Below, piece after piece: positions 1-10,876 of a stretch of 64,000 nt of DNA. The DNA comes from an uncultured Bacteroidota bacterium (lineage in GTDB: Bacteria > Bacteroidota > Bacteroidia > Flavobacteriales > Flavobacteriaceae). The DNA lies in NCBI GenBank assembly GCA_913047695.1, contig CAJWUI010000006.1, forward strand, positions 62,001 through 126,000. Reading direction: 5' to 3'. The notes under the pieces were generated by a model. The model made no database searches, was not told the origin of the DNA, and saw only the letters and a program-made list of their open reading frames with translations. The position numbers were made by a program, and so were the translations under genes. How positions within the stretch are numbered: the first letter of the stretch is position 1; each line of letters starts with the position of its first letter.

Positions 1-2
1 GT

Positions 3-212
3 CCTCACACTTTCAGACATTCATTCGCGACACATCTTTTAGAAAATGGTGCTGATCTAAGAACTATTCAGGTTTTGCTTGGACATGAGAGCATTACAAC
101 AACTGAGATATATACACATTTAGATACACATCATCTAAAACAAATTATTAAAAAATTTCACCCAAGAAGTGAAAATCAATCTTCTATCACAAGACGAAAA
201 CCCTCTCCATGA
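3..212 (+). CDS. Tyrosine recombinase XerC/XerD, C-terminal fragment (5' end outside window)
   Basis: Hand translation in frame 3: [56 protein letters not shown]...; [38 protein letters not shown] is the integrase catalytic C-terminus. Stop at 210-212. Confidence 0.93.
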   Translation, partial: PHTFRHSFATHLLENGADLRTIQVLLGHESITTTEIYTHLDTHHLKQIIKKFHPRSENQSSITRRKPSP

Positions 213-898
213 ATATTTAAAATCTGAACTTTTTTGTCTTTAATAAGATACTTTCGAAGCTTTGCAATATATACATCCATGCTTCTGGAAGTGAAATAAT
301 TATCGTCACGCCAAATTATATTCAGTGCTGTTTCACGAGGAAGTAAGTCGTTTATATGAATTACAAGTAGACGTAAAAGTTGATTTTCTTTTGGTGAAAG
401 TTTAATCTCTGATCCATTCCTATAAGTCAAAATACGCAATTTTGAATTCAGTTTGAAATTACTGAAGGTAAATTCGAAAATATCATTATCAGGTACCAAA
501 ATTCTTTTCTTCCGATTAAGAGTAGCTTTAATTTTTGCCAGAAGAACCTCTGAATCAAAAGGTTTTGTCATATAGTCATCTGCACCTATCTTGAAACCCT
601 TCAAAACGTCCTCTTTTAAATGTTTAGCAGTAAGAAAAAAAATTGGTACTTCATCATTTTTCTCTCTTATTTCTTTAGCTAAAGTAAAGCCGTCTTTATA
701 AGGCATCATTATATCTAAAATACACAAATCAAAATATGATTTATTAAACTTCTCAAAGCCTTCGATACCATTCTTAGCAAGAACAATATCATAATCATTA
801 AGAGTAAGATATTCTTTTAGAATTTTACCAAAGTTAGGATCATCTTCAACGATTAAGATTCTCTTATTTGAATTATTCATTACTATTTTTTTTTTCAC
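176..898 (-). CDS. OmpR-family response regulator (RprY-like)
   Basis: REC domain ([34 protein letters not shown]) plus winged-helix C-terminus; followed by a histidine kinase gene. Confidence 0.9.
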   Translation of the reverse strand: MKKKIVMNNSNKRILIVEDDPNFGKILKEYLTLNDYDIVLAKNGIEGFEKFNKSYFDLCILDIMMPYKDGFTLAKEIREKNDEVPIFFLTAKHLKEDVLKGFKIGADDYMTKPFDSEVLLAKIKATLNRKKRILVPDNDIFEFTFSNFKLNSKLRILTYRNGSEIKLSPKENQLLRLLVIHINDLLPRETALNIIWRDDNYFTSRSMDVYIAKLRKYLIKDKKVQILNIHGEGFRLVIED

Positions 899-904
899 AT
901 TTAA

Positions 905-2488
905 TTAATAATTACTAGGAAGAAAAATGGTAAATGTAGTTCCAATACCGTTTTTACTGTTTAAATAAATTTTACCCTTATGTAGGTCGATAATTTTTTT
1001 TACATAAGCTAAACCTAAACCGTGTCCCTTGACATTATGAACATTTCCTGATTCTGCTCTATAGAATTTATCAAATACTTTTCGCTGAATAGTAGGGCTC
1101 ATACCAATACCATTGTCTTTTATTTTTAAAACAAAATTTTCATCTTGATTGTAAGTTAATATGCTGACTTGAGGTTCTTTTTTACAATATTTTATGGAAT
1201 TGTCAAGTAAATTAACGATTATATTTATGAGGTGGTTTTTATTTCCAATAACAACAATTTTTTTTGCTTTAAAATTTGTTACTAATTTACCTGAATTATC
1301 ATTTAAAATTAGTTGTATATGGCCAACTGCCTCTTTTATTATCTTATGGATATCAATTTTAGTTTTTTGAAATGGCTCATTGCTCCTATCTAATTGTGAT
1401 ATACGTAATACATTTTCTACTTGTGATAACATTCTAGTATTTTCTTCTCGTATAGTTTTTACGTATTTAAGAATCTTTTGGGGTGTTTTAGATACTTTTG
1501 GATTTGATATAGCATCTAATGCTAGATTAATTGTAGCTATTGGTGTTTTAAATTCATGAGACATGTTATTTATAAAATCTGTTTTTATTTCAGATATTTT
1601 CTTTTGACGAATAATTTGGTATAGTGCACTTGAAGACACTAAAACTATAAAAAGAGTAAGAAATAAAGTAAGTCCGCCTACACTAACTATAGAAGAAAAA
1701 ACATATTTATCTTTTTCTGGAAAAGATACTATCAACTCATATTTTCGTAAACTTTTTTCATCCTGAAAAATTGGTATCGAATATTTATAACCTTTCTGTA
1801 TTTCAATGTAATTATTAGACATAATCTTAGTCGCTAATCCATTATCATATATACCAAATTCATAATTTGTGACTATCATTTTAGCGTCAAATTCTTTTTT
1901 CAGTACATAATCTAGCTCTTGAACATTAAGTCTTTTATGTATAGGTGTATTCGCAGTATAATCTTTAAATGTTGATCTGATTCTCTGATTTGCGATATTC
2001 ATTCTTTCAATAGTTTTAATCTTTTCAACTGAAACAGCGATATTATTCTCACGATTAAAAACATCATTTTTGTTAATTATTGTTGTATTACGAACTTGTT
2101 TTACATCAGTTAAATTTGTTAAAGTATCTCCAAGTTTTGGGTCTAAATAAGGGGTGATTTTAAAATCCTCCTCAAGGATTCCGAAGGCATAGTAAGAAAC
2201 TAGATTGTTTGTCTTATCTTCATCCAAAAACAAAAACACATTAGCAAAACTAGCATCATCTGGAGTTCCAATCGAATCTATTAATTTTTCATAAGCATTT
2301 ATATAATCTGTTAACTCACGCTCTTGTATTTCTTCAGCAACTCTTATAAGAGATTGTTGTACTGCTAATGAAAACTCCTCTTCTTTATCGTTCCAAGCCG
2401 AAAAAATCCAATACCCTTGAAGTATTAAGATACCAAGGATAGAAATTATCATAAAGCTTACTAATGAAATGAAAAGATTTTTTTTCAT
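905..2488 (-). CDS. Sensor histidine kinase (RprX-like)
   Basis: Two TM segments, H-box FINNMSHEFKTPIATI, N-box NLLDNSIKYC, G-boxes DNGIGM and GHGLGLAYVKKI. Confidence 0.92.
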   Translation of the reverse strand: MKKNLFISLVSFMIISILGILILQGYWIFSAWNDKEEEFSLAVQQSLIRVAEEIQERELTDYINAYEKLIDSIGTPDDASFANVFLFLDEDKTNNLVSYYAFGILEEDFKITPYLDPKLGDTLTNLTDVKQVRNTTIINKNDVFNRENNIAVSVEKIKTIERMNIANQRIRSTFKDYTANTPIHKRLNVQELDYVLKKEFDAKMIVTNYEFGIYDNGLATKIMSNNYIEIQKGYKYSIPIFQDEKSLRKYELIVSFPEKDKYVFSSIVSVGGLTLFLTLFIVLVSSSALYQIIRQKKISEIKTDFINNMSHEFKTPIATINLALDAISNPKVSKTPQKILKYVKTIREENTRMLSQVENVLRISQLDRSNEPFQKTKIDIHKIIKEAVGHIQLILNDNSGKLVTNFKAKKIVVIGNKNHLINIIVNLLDNSIKYCKKEPQVSILTYNQDENFVLKIKDNGIGMSPTIQRKVFDKFYRAESGNVHNVKGHGLGLAYVKKIIDLHKGKIYLNSKNGIGTTFTIFLPSNY

Positions 2489-2581
2489 CGATTAACTCTT
2501 TCAAAATTAAGAGGCAAAAAAAATTGAACTATGTTTTAACAAATAGTTTTTAATAAATCAAAAATAAATATTAAAGTTGTT

Positions 2582-3175
2582 TTAGTGAATACCCATTTTA
2601 TTGTTTAACTTTTCAATAAGAATTTTTATTTTTTCAAATGTTTTATCCAAACTGATATTTTCAATAACATAATCTGCATATTTTTCTTTTTTTTTATCTT
2701 CCCATTGATGATTTATTCTCACAATTACATCAGATTCATTAATGGAATCCCTAGCCACAATTCTTTTTATTCTTTCATTTTTTGGTGCTTTAACTAAAAT
2801 AATGAAATCACATGATTTATAGCTTCCACTTTCGATTAAAATAGCAGCTTCCTTAATTATTATGGGAAAATTTGCATGTTTATTTTTGAATTTAATAAAA
2901 GCTTTATGAACTGCTGGATGTACTATGTTATTTAAATTTTTAAGTAATTTAGAGTCAGAAAAAACTTTTTTTGACAACGCCCTACTATTTATGATTCCTT
3001 TTGGATAATATATTTTTTTACCAAATGATTTTATTATGGAATCTTTTAATTCGCCTTCCAAGAGTTTTTTGCCAACTTTATCAGACTCAAAGCAAGGATA
3101 TCCATTATTTTTTAGATAATTTAAAATTGTGGATTTTCCACTACCTATTCCCCCTGTAAGTCCAACTATAATCAT
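2582..3175 (-). CDS. coaE: Dephospho-CoA kinase
   Basis: P-loop IVGLTGGIGSGKST and CoaE-type sequence. Confidence 0.93.
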   Translation of the reverse strand: MIIVGLTGGIGSGKSTILNYLKNNGYPCFESDKVGKKLLEGELKDSIIKSFGKKIYYPKGIINSRALSKKVFSDSKLLKNLNNIVHPAVHKAFIKFKNKHANFPIIIKEAAILIESGSYKSCDFIILVKAPKNERIKRIVARDSINESDVIVRINHQWEDKKKEKYADYVIENISLDKTFEKIKILIEKLNNKMGIH

Positions 3176-4134
3176 TTTCTTATTAGATAATTTACTTCGT
3201 TTGGTTCTAAAATTATTTGTTTTACACCAATAGGTTTTTTTTGGATGAATAATTCTAATTTTTGAGTTTGCCCATTTAATATTTGATTGTAATCAGCAAT
3301 TAATATAAAATCTGAAACTCTAATATTTCCAATAACTGACATAGGTATTGTAGCCCTTATTTTTGTCTTAGGAGGGAAAAGCTTAACTTTAACACTCTCT
3401 GGTTTGTTTATCAGTTCAATAGGTATATTAAATTCTTTTTCAGAATAACGTGAAACCGAAAGTTCAATATCCACAATATCTTTAGAAAAATTTACACCTT
3501 GTATAGGACGAAGATTTATTTTTCTTGAAATAGATTTAAAAACATCTTCTTGGTTATACGCGACTGTTTCAGCATAATAAATAGAATCTAAAAGAATTTT
3601 TGGACCACGGACAAGGATACAATCCGGTTTGCTAATAGCATTAGAATCAGTCAAATATCCGGCTCTTAAATTTATTCTTGTTTTAGGAATAATTGGGATT
3701 TTCTTTTCACTTAGACGACTAAATTTTATTTTGACTAAAGACGGAGTAATTTGGTTAAGCAAGGTATTACTATACAATTGTTGTTGAATCAAAAATTTTT
3801 GATTTGCTAGATTTATACTGAGAAAATCTAACTCAAAATTTGCTTGAATTAGATCAATTTTTAAGTTATTATTGAACAATCTATATAAAATAATTTCAAC
3901 ACCACTAGCTGTTATAGAAGTGTTTAATTTTAAATTATTGTCAGAAATAACGATACTATCGGGAATATTTATCCATTCAATATTAAAAATTTGTTCAATT
4001 GTGTATGAATTTGAAAGTTTTGTACTGATCCAAAAAGAAAATGAAATAAAAACAAAAAATAAAAAAAAGTGCAGACGATTCTTAGAAGGTAATCTTTTTT
4101 TTAATCTTTCATTTCCTTCAATTTTTTTTAACAT
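3172..4134 (-). CDS. YbbR-like domain protein
   Basis: N-terminal TM, YbbR-like beta repeats (RAGYLTDSNAISKPDCILVRGPK; KVKLFPPKTKIRATIP); overlaps coaE by 4 nt as is usual in Bacteroidetes. Confidence 0.7.
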   Translation of the reverse strand: MLKKIEGNERLKKRLPSKNRLHFFLFFVFISFSFWISTKLSNSYTIEQIFNIEWINIPDSIVISDNNLKLNTSITASGVEIILYRLFNNNLKIDLIQANFELDFLSINLANQKFLIQQQLYSNTLLNQITPSLVKIKFSRLSEKKIPIIPKTRINLRAGYLTDSNAISKPDCILVRGPKILLDSIYYAETVAYNQEDVFKSISRKINLRPIQGVNFSKDIVDIELSVSRYSEKEFNIPIELINKPESVKVKLFPPKTKIRATIPMSVIGNIRVSDFILIADYNQILNGQTQKLELFIQKKPIGVKQIILEPNEVNYLIRK

Positions 4135-4151
4135 TTTCTAAAAATAAGATT

Positions 4152-4970
4152 CTAATCAGAAGGGTTTATAGAATCAATAATTTCTTGGCTAACACCTACA
4201 CCCGAAAATCCACCATCGTGAAATAAATTTTGAAGTGTAACTTTTCGAGTTAAATCAGAAAACAAAGAGACTGTATAATCTGCACATTCCTTTGCTGTAG
4301 CATTTCCTAAAGGAGACATTTTTTCAGCATATTTAAGGAATCCATCAAGACCTGCAACTCCTTTTCCAGCAGTTGTTAAAGTTGGTGACTGAGATATTGT
4401 ATTAACTCTAACTTTTTTATCTTTTCCAAAGAAATACCCAAAACTTCTCGCAATTGATTCTAAATATGCTTTATTATCAGCCATATCGTTGTAATTAGGA
4501 AAAGTTCTTTGCGCAGCAACATACGTTAAAGCAACAATACTACCCCATTTGTTCATGGCATCTTTTTGGTATAAACACTGCATCAGTTTATGAAATGATA
4601 AAGCAGAAATATCCCAACCTTTTGTCGTCCAGCCATAATCCAAATCAGTATAGTGCCTACCTTTTCTGACATTCAAAGACATTCCAATTGAGTGTAACAC
4701 AAAGTCTAATTTTGATCCAAGAATTTCTTGTGATTTAACAATTAATTTCTCTAAGTCTTCAGTATTGGTAGCATCGGCAGCGATTACTTGAGATCCAGTA
4801 TTTTCAGCAAGAATATTTATGTTTCCCATTCTTAATGCAACAGGTGCATTAGTAAGTACATAACTACCCCCAGCTTCAGTGACCGATTCGGCTGTTTTCC
4901 ATGCAATAGAGTTCTCATCTAAAGCACCAAAAATTATTCCCTTTTTACCCTCCAAAATTTTGTATGACAT
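4152..4970 (-). CDS. fabI: Enoyl-[acyl-carrier-protein] reductase (NADH)
   Basis: SDR fold; GKKGIIFGALDENSIAW, DFVLHSIGMS, ISQSPTLTTAGKGVAG. Confidence 0.93.
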   Translation of the reverse strand: MSYKILEGKKGIIFGALDENSIAWKTAESVTEAGGSYVLTNAPVALRMGNINILAENTGSQVIAADATNTEDLEKLIVKSQEILGSKLDFVLHSIGMSLNVRKGRHYTDLDYGWTTKGWDISALSFHKLMQCLYQKDAMNKWGSIVALTYVAAQRTFPNYNDMADNKAYLESIARSFGYFFGKDKKVRVNTISQSPTLTTAGKGVAGLDGFLKYAEKMSPLGNATAKECADYTVSLFSDLTRKVTLQNLFHDGGFSGVGVSQEIIDSINPSD

Positions 4971-5004
4971 TTTTTTGTTGTTAAATATTAAATATACGTT
5001 TTAA

Positions 5005-6657
5005 TTAATTCATCAATTGTTTAGCATGCTGAATTGCTGTTTTTGTCACTCTATTTCCAGATAACATTTTAGCGATTTCTTCAATTCGTGAATTTTGATT
5101 TAAAACTTCTAGAAAGGTTATTGTTTTATCATTTTCCACCTTTTTCTTAACTCTAAAATGATGATTTCCTTTTGCAGCAACCTGAGGTAGATGCGTAATT
5201 GTAAATACCTGTAATTTTGTTGATATAGTTCCCATTACCTCAGCAATACTATTTGAAATTTTTCCAGACACCCCCGAATCAATTTCATCAAATACTAGTG
5301 TTGGTAATTTTTTATATTGTGATAATATAGCCTTAATAGCTAGCATGATACGTGATAATTCACCGCCCGAGACAACTTTTTTCAATGTTTTAAAATTACT
5401 TCCTCTGTTCGCACTAAACATAAATGAAATTTGATCGGTACCATTGTCATAGAACTCATTCCCTTTATTCAATTCAATTTTGAATTCAGCTTGTTGCATA
5501 CCCATTTTATTTACTAAAGTTTTAAGTTCTTTTTCTAAAATTAATATGGTTTTTTTTCGATTAACTGAAAGTTCACCGCTATATTTTTTTAATGTATTTT
5601 CTAATTCTTTTTGTTTTTTTTCAAGGTATAGCAACTTTTCATCAAATTTTGAACTTCTATCAATATTTTTTTCAAGTTTTTTCTCAATTAATATTAAATC
5701 ATCTACATTTTTTACTTTATGTTTTAGATATAGAGAGGTCAAATGATCGATTTGTGAATTCAATTCAATTAACTTTTCTGGGTTTATTTCTAACAAATCA
5801 AATTGAGATTTGAGATCCTCTAAAATGTCCTCTAATTCAATATATATATTGCGAATACGACCATTTAAGCTTTCATACCTGTTGGACTTTTCATACATTC
5901 CTAAAACGTTTTGACTTAAGTCATTGAATTTATCTAAAATTCCATAAGAATCTAATTCAATTATTTGTATAGAATTTGCGATCTTATTTTGAAAATATTC
6001 AATGCTATTAAGTTCATTTACTTTTCCCTCTAGTTCCTCATGCATTCCGATCTTTAGATTCGATGACCTTAACTCTTCCAGCAAAAAGTTATCAAGTTCA
6101 AATGTATTACGAGATTCAGATTGAAAAAAAAGAGCTTCTTTATATTCTCTGGTAGTTTTTTTTAATGATTTTAATGTTTTTTTATATTTAATTAGTAACT
6201 CATCATTGCCAGCTAAAGCATCTAAAACCTGAAATTGATATTCATTTTCTAATAAACTTTGAGTGTCATTTTGTGAGTGGATATCAATTAGATTAACACT
6301 AATTTTTTCTAACAAATTTAGATTTACAGGGGTATCGTTTACAAAAGCTCTTGATTTTCCTTTAGGTAAAATTTCACGTCTTAAAATTGTTTCGTCAGAA
6401 TAATCTAGGTCATATGTCTCAAAAATTTTATTGAGAGAATATTTACTAATTTGAAATGTTGCTTCAACTATACATTTTCTTGATGAATCAAACATACAAG
6501 ATAAATCTGCACGTTTCCCTAAAACAAGAGATAAGCCACCTAACAAAATTGACTTTCCTGCACCTGTCTCACCAGTAATGCATGTCATACCATCTGAAAA
6601 ATCAACATCTAAGTCTTCAATTATGGCAAAATTTTTTATTTTTAATTTAGTAAGCAA
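5005..6657 (-). CDS. recN: DNA repair protein RecN
   Basis: SMC-like ATPase: MLTKLKIKNFAIIEDLDVDF, GETGAGKSILL, VSGGELSRIMLAIK, LVFDEIDSGVSG. Confidence 0.95.
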   Translation of the reverse strand: MLTKLKIKNFAIIEDLDVDFSDGMTCITGETGAGKSILLGGLSLVLGKRADLSCMFDSSRKCIVEATFQISKYSLNKIFETYDLDYSDETILRREILPKGKSRAFVNDTPVNLNLLEKISVNLIDIHSQNDTQSLLENEYQFQVLDALAGNDELLIKYKKTLKSLKKTTREYKEALFFQSESRNTFELDNFLLEELRSSNLKIGMHEELEGKVNELNSIEYFQNKIANSIQIIELDSYGILDKFNDLSQNVLGMYEKSNRYESLNGRIRNIYIELEDILEDLKSQFDLLEINPEKLIELNSQIDHLTSLYLKHKVKNVDDLILIEKKLEKNIDRSSKFDEKLLYLEKKQKELENTLKKYSGELSVNRKKTILILEKELKTLVNKMGMQQAEFKIELNKGNEFYDNGTDQISFMFSANRGSNFKTLKKVVSGGELSRIMLAIKAILSQYKKLPTLVFDEIDSGVSGKISNSIAEVMGTISTKLQVFTITHLPQVAAKGNHHFRVKKKVENDKTITFLEVLNQNSRIEEIAKMLSGNRVTKTAIQHAKQLMN

Positions 6658-6689
6658 ATTTGATTTAGTTTAGATAAAAATATACAAAA

Positions 6690-7580
6690 TTATGCTTTGA
6701 TTTGTTTCCACCTCCCCGCAAAAAAAGGAGCAATTTTTTTTAAGATATCCTCAGTTTTCTCAAAATCTATCTTTGGTCCCTCTTTGAATAAATTGACTAT
6801 TTCCTCTACTTTAGCATCAAAAAATAATTGTATTAAAAATGCATTAGGTCTTCTTTGAAATAGCGGCTCCAAGCCTTGAATCGCAAACATTAAAGCTGTT
6901 TTTCCAGTAACTGGGTCTTTCGTCATTTGATCTAATCCTAAACGATGATAATCATATAATGTTTGACGGTACTCCTTGAATGTATTTGATCTTAGTGAAT
7001 CAACCAGCCAAAATCTGTTTCTAAGACCATCACCTGGTTTCCAACCTTTTCTACTTGTAGCTTGTGCGAGATTTACAACTTGTCTTGCCATTTCAAAATA
7101 TTTATTACCTCCATTTTTTACAAAAGTATCAGCATCTAATCCGATGATTACAAAAGCATAAAAACTTATCAATGAAATTAAATTTGATTCAAAACTTGAT
7201 TCATTATAAAAAAGTGGTTGAAACTCTTGGTAAGAGAAAATTATATCCTTATCTAAAAAATTTAAAACAGGAGTGTCATAATTTGTCTGGAAAACTGGTC
7301 TTTCAGATTGTACTTGGAGAGTCGCCTCAAATTGATCATTATTATAAGCTGACAGATTAAATACAAAAGAACAAGAGATTTTTTCTTGATTTAAAAGGGT
7401 TTGATCTGTCCATACTTGTGTATTAATAAATTCATTAAGAGAACGTTCTAAGGTTTTAAATATTTGCTGATTTGTTTGATTTACTAAGTCAGAATTTACT
7501 ACCACTTGGGCACTTAATTCTTGAGAACTGGCTTGAAAGCAATGCAAGCATATCAGTAAAATGTAAATAAAAAACTTCAT
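6690..7580 (-). CDS. DUF4835 family exported protein
   Basis: Signal peptide and DUF4835-type sequence (QELSAQVVVNSDLVNQTNQQIFKTLERSLNEFINTQVWT), next to coaBC as in Flavobacteriia. Confidence 0.8.
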   Translation of the reverse strand: MKFFIYILLICLHCFQASSQELSAQVVVNSDLVNQTNQQIFKTLERSLNEFINTQVWTDQTLLNQEKISCSFVFNLSAYNNDQFEATLQVQSERPVFQTNYDTPVLNFLDKDIIFSYQEFQPLFYNESSFESNLISLISFYAFVIIGLDADTFVKNGGNKYFEMARQVVNLAQATSRKGWKPGDGLRNRFWLVDSLRSNTFKEYRQTLYDYHRLGLDQMTKDPVTGKTALMFAIQGLEPLFQRRPNAFLIQLFFDAKVEEIVNLFKEGPKIDFEKTEDILKKIAPFFAGRWKQIKA

Positions 7581-8782
7581 GAAGATAAAATTTGTTCAAA
7601 TATACTTTTTGCACAATCTAATTTTGACTGGAGTGGAAATTTTTTGATAGAATGATCTGGTTTTATAAATGAAATCTTATTTGTATTTATTGAAAACCCA
7701 GCACCCCCATCATTTAAAGAATTCAAAATAATAGCATTCAAGTTTTTTTCCTTTATTTTAGCCTTTGCATTTTCATATTCATTATCTGTTTCTAACGCAA
7801 AACCCAAAAGAAACTGATTTTTTTTCTTTGAACCCATGTAAGCCAATATGTCTTTAGTTGGAACAAGATTAAGAGTGGTTTTAGTCTTGGTTTTTTTTAT
7901 TTTACTTTTGGATGGAGATTCAATTCTAAAGTCACAGACTGCTGCTGATGCAATAGCAATATCTGACTGAGTATAATATTTCTTTACAACTTCATACATT
8001 TGGTCAGCTGTAATAACTGAATGAAGTTCAACTGAAGAAAGATGGTTAATTTTTTCATTGGTAGGACCTGAAATAAGAGTAACTTTTGCTCCCAATTTTG
8101 CTGCTACTTCAGCTAATGCAAAACCCATTTTACTAGACGAATGATTTCCAATGAATCGAACAGGGTCAATTTGCTCATAAGTAGGACCGGATGTTATCAA
8201 TACTTTTTTACCAACTAAGGGTTGTTTTGATTGAAAGTGATTTATTAAGTATGATACTATTTCGGTCGGTTCAAGCATTCTTCCCTTTCCATCTAATCCA
8301 CTAGCAAGTGGTCCTTTGCCGACAGGTAAAACAATATTACCATAAGATCTTAGTTTTTTTAAATTATCTTGATTCGAAGGGTGATGATACATATCCAGAT
8401 CCATTGATGGTGCAACAAAAGTTTTACACTTAGCAGAAAGATAAACGGCTAGTACCAAATTATTACAACGTCCATTTGCCATTGAAGAGATAGTATTAGA
8501 TGTTGCTGGGGCAATTATTAAAAAATCTGCCCACATTCCAATTTCTACATGGTTGTTCCAAACGGGATTATCTAGATCTATAGATTCAAAGGAAGATTTC
8601 ACTGGATTTCCAGATACGGTAGATAGTGTTAATGGTGTAACGAATTCCTTAGAAGCCGGAGTCATTACAACTCTTACGTCGACACCTTGCTTTTTTAGTT
8701 CTCTTACTAATATTGGTGTTTTGTAAGCTGCTATTCCTCCAGAAATTCCTAAAACAATTTTCTTGCCTTCTAAAAGACCCAT
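7577..8782 (-). CDS. coaBC: Bifunctional phosphopantothenoylcysteine decarboxylase / phosphopantothenate-cysteine ligase
   Basis: GKKIVLGISGGIAAYKTP; APATSNTISSMANG; ITSGPTYEQIDPVRFIGNHSSSKMG. Confidence 0.95.
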   Translation of the reverse strand: MGLLEGKKIVLGISGGIAAYKTPILVRELKKQGVDVRVVMTPASKEFVTPLTLSTVSGNPVKSSFESIDLDNPVWNNHVEIGMWADFLIIAPATSNTISSMANGRCNNLVLAVYLSAKCKTFVAPSMDLDMYHHPSNQDNLKKLRSYGNIVLPVGKGPLASGLDGKGRMLEPTEIVSYLINHFQSKQPLVGKKVLITSGPTYEQIDPVRFIGNHSSSKMGFALAEVAAKLGAKVTLISGPTNEKINHLSSVELHSVITADQMYEVVKKYYTQSDIAIASAAVCDFRIESPSKSKIKKTKTKTTLNLVPTKDILAYMGSKKKNQFLLGFALETDNEYENAKAKIKEKNLNAIILNSLNDGGAGFSINTNKISFIKPDHSIKKFPLQSKLDCAKSIFEQILSS

Positions 8783-8788
8783 GATTGA

Positions 8789-9115
8789 TTATTTTGGATC
8801 TTCAGTCTGGCGCGAATAAATTTTATCTTTTAACCACTCCTCAATAGCCATAGCGTGTGGCTTGGGTAATCTTTCATAAAATCTTGAAACCTCTATTTGT
8901 TCTTTATTCTCAAAAATCTCTTCTAAGCTATCATTATGTGTTGCAAACTCATCGAGCTTCTCATGTAACTCTTTTTTTATCTCTAAGTTTATTTGCAGTG
9001 ATCTTTTAGCTATGATTGATAAAGCTTCGTAAATATTTTCAGTATTTGATTCTAATTCATTACGATTGTATGTTTTGGTTGTTTGTGCTGCTTTGGATTC
9101 TCTATATTTTGTCAT
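8789..9115 (-). CDS. rpoZ: DNA-directed RNA polymerase subunit omega (Bacteroidetes type)
   Basis: NIYEALSIIAKRSLQINLEIKKELHEKLDEF; located between bamD and coaBC. Confidence 0.8.
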   Translation of the reverse strand: MTKYRESKAAQTTKTYNRNELESNTENIYEALSIIAKRSLQINLEIKKELHEKLDEFATHNDSLEEIFENKEQIEVSRFYERLPKPHAMAIEEWLKDKIYSRQTEDPK

Positions 9116-9129
9116 GATTTCTTAATATA

Positions 9130-9939
9130 TTATGTTACGTTTAAATTTTGAAGTTCAATGTTGACTTTTTCCATTTTCTTATTTAAATCCTCGAGGAACA
9201 AAGTCTCTGGATAGTAGCGTAAAATTAATTCGTATTGTTGCTTTAATTGTTTCAATCTCATTTCTTTTTTTGTAAAAATACTGTTTATAGCTATTTCATA
9301 GAGTGATAGAAACTTAATATACATGGATTCTTCTCTAAACTTTGTGCCTGGAAAACCAGCAATAAAATTTTCATTTGCTTTTATAGCTGCCCTGTAATCA
9401 CGAATCGTAAAATATTGTTTTGCAATTTCAAAATCCTTTTTTTCTAATTTTTCTTGTAATTCGGATATCATCTGATTAGCGTCAGCAGAAAATTTTGAAT
9501 TTGGATATAGATTTATAAAAACTTGTAGTTTTTCTATTGCGTTATATGTCTCTTCTTGGTCAAGACTAAATGTAGGGGATTGAAGGTAATAGCATTTTGC
9601 TGCTTTAAATGTTGCTTCCTGGATGCGCTCGCTCTTTGGATAACTTTTAATAAAATTTTCATATTGATATGCAGCGAGACTATAACTCTTTGTTTGAAAA
9701 TAGGTTTCAGCGAAAAAAAAGATTATTCTTTGAGATTGTGGTCTTCCCCGATATTTAGGGATGATTTGTTCAAAAAGACGGTTAGCCTGACGATATTCCC
9801 CATTGTTGTAATATATTTCAGCTTGTTTATATTTTTCTGATGCATCATCGCTATTTAATAATTTCTGATATTCGCTACATGAAGAAAATATATTTGAAAA
9901 AAAAACTAAAAACATTAGAAAAATTAACTTCTTTTCCAT
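9130..9939 (-). CDS. bamD: Outer-membrane assembly lipoprotein BamD
   Basis: Lipoprotein signal (FFSNIFSSCSEYQKLLNSDD), TPR repeats, BamD-type sequence. Confidence 0.88.
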   Translation of the reverse strand: MEKKLIFLMFLVFFSNIFSSCSEYQKLLNSDDASEKYKQAEIYYNNGEYRQANRLFEQIIPKYRGRPQSQRIIFFFAETYFQTKSYSLAAYQYENFIKSYPKSERIQEATFKAAKCYYLQSPTFSLDQEETYNAIEKLQVFINLYPNSKFSADANQMISELQEKLEKKDFEIAKQYFTIRDYRAAIKANENFIAGFPGTKFREESMYIKFLSLYEIAINSIFTKKEMRLKQLKQQYELILRYYPETLFLEDLNKKMEKVNIELQNLNVT

Positions 9940-9979
9940 GTGATAAAATTAATAAATATCTACAATAATTGAAATATTA

Positions 9980-10876
9980 TTATTTACTACCCGAAACATC
10001 AAAAAATGAATTATTAAAAACCTTTTCTATTTTATCGACTAAATGTGAAGAAGCACTAACTAAAGGAAGGCGAACTTTTTTTGTACAGATTCCCATAAGT
10101 TCCATGAGTCCTTTAATTCCCACAGGATTACCTTCTTCAAATAGCAATTTAATCATATCCATTAAACGATGATTTAATTCATAGGCTTCATTTAGATTTC
10201 CATTTTTAATGTGGTGGAATAGATTTACAATGTTTTTAGGTAAAGCATTCGCCAATACAGATATAGTTCCGACTCCTCCAGCTAGAAGTATAGGTAAAGT
10301 CATTGAATCATCTCCTGATATAACTTGAACTTGTGGAGATGAGTTATTAATTATTTCTCTTGCTTGTGACAAATCACCACTGGATTCTTTTATAGCGTAA
10401 ATATTTTCATAATCGTTACACAAACGAATAAAGGTTGATGGATTAACTGAACTTCCTGTTCTTGATGGCACATTGTAAACAATAATTGGGAGTTCACTAG
10501 AGTTTGCAATTTCTGAAAAATGTTGGTAAATGCCTTCCTGAGATGGTTTATTGTAATACGGAGAAACTGACAATATTGCTCCAAATGATGATAAATCCGT
10601 TTGACAAATTTCATCAATAACATTGTATGTACTATTACCACCAATTCCTATTACCATAGGCAACCTGTTATGATTAGCTTCTTTAACTATTTTAATAATA
10701 TCTTTTTTTTCTTGGGTTGAAAGACATGGAACTTCAGCTGTTGTTCCCATTAGAACTAAATAATCAGCACCACCAGAAATTATATTTTCAACAATTGTAG
10801 GGATAGAATCATAATCTACTTTACCATAAACATCAAAGGGTGTAATCATTGCTACACCTAATCCTTCTAAATTCAT
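9980..10876 (-). CDS. dapA: 4-hydroxy-tetrahydrodipicolinate synthase
   Basis: GLGVAMITPF, GTTAEVPCLS, PIIVYNVPSRTG, IYAIKESSGD. Confidence 0.95.
   Translation of the reverse strand: MNLEGLGVAMITPFDVYGKVDYDSIPTIVENIISGGADYLVLMGTTAEVPCLSTQEKKDIIKIVKEANHNRLPMVIGIGGNSTYNVIDEICQTDLSSFGAILSVSPYYNKPSQEGIYQHFSEIANSSELPIIVYNVPSRTGSSVNPSTFIRLCNDYENIYAIKESSGDLSQAREIINNSSPQVQVISGDDSMTLPILLAGGVGTISVLANALPKNIVNLFHHIKNGNLNEAYELNHRLMDMIKLLFEEGNPVGIKGLMELMGICTKKVRLPLVSASSHLVDKIEKVFNNSFFDVSGSK

Noticed and set aside
5480-5813. Two overlapping Phe/Ser-rich plus-strand ORFs inside recN
   Set aside because: Antisense to the Lys/Glu-rich coiled-coil of RecN, which gives Phe/Ser-rich reverse translations by chance.
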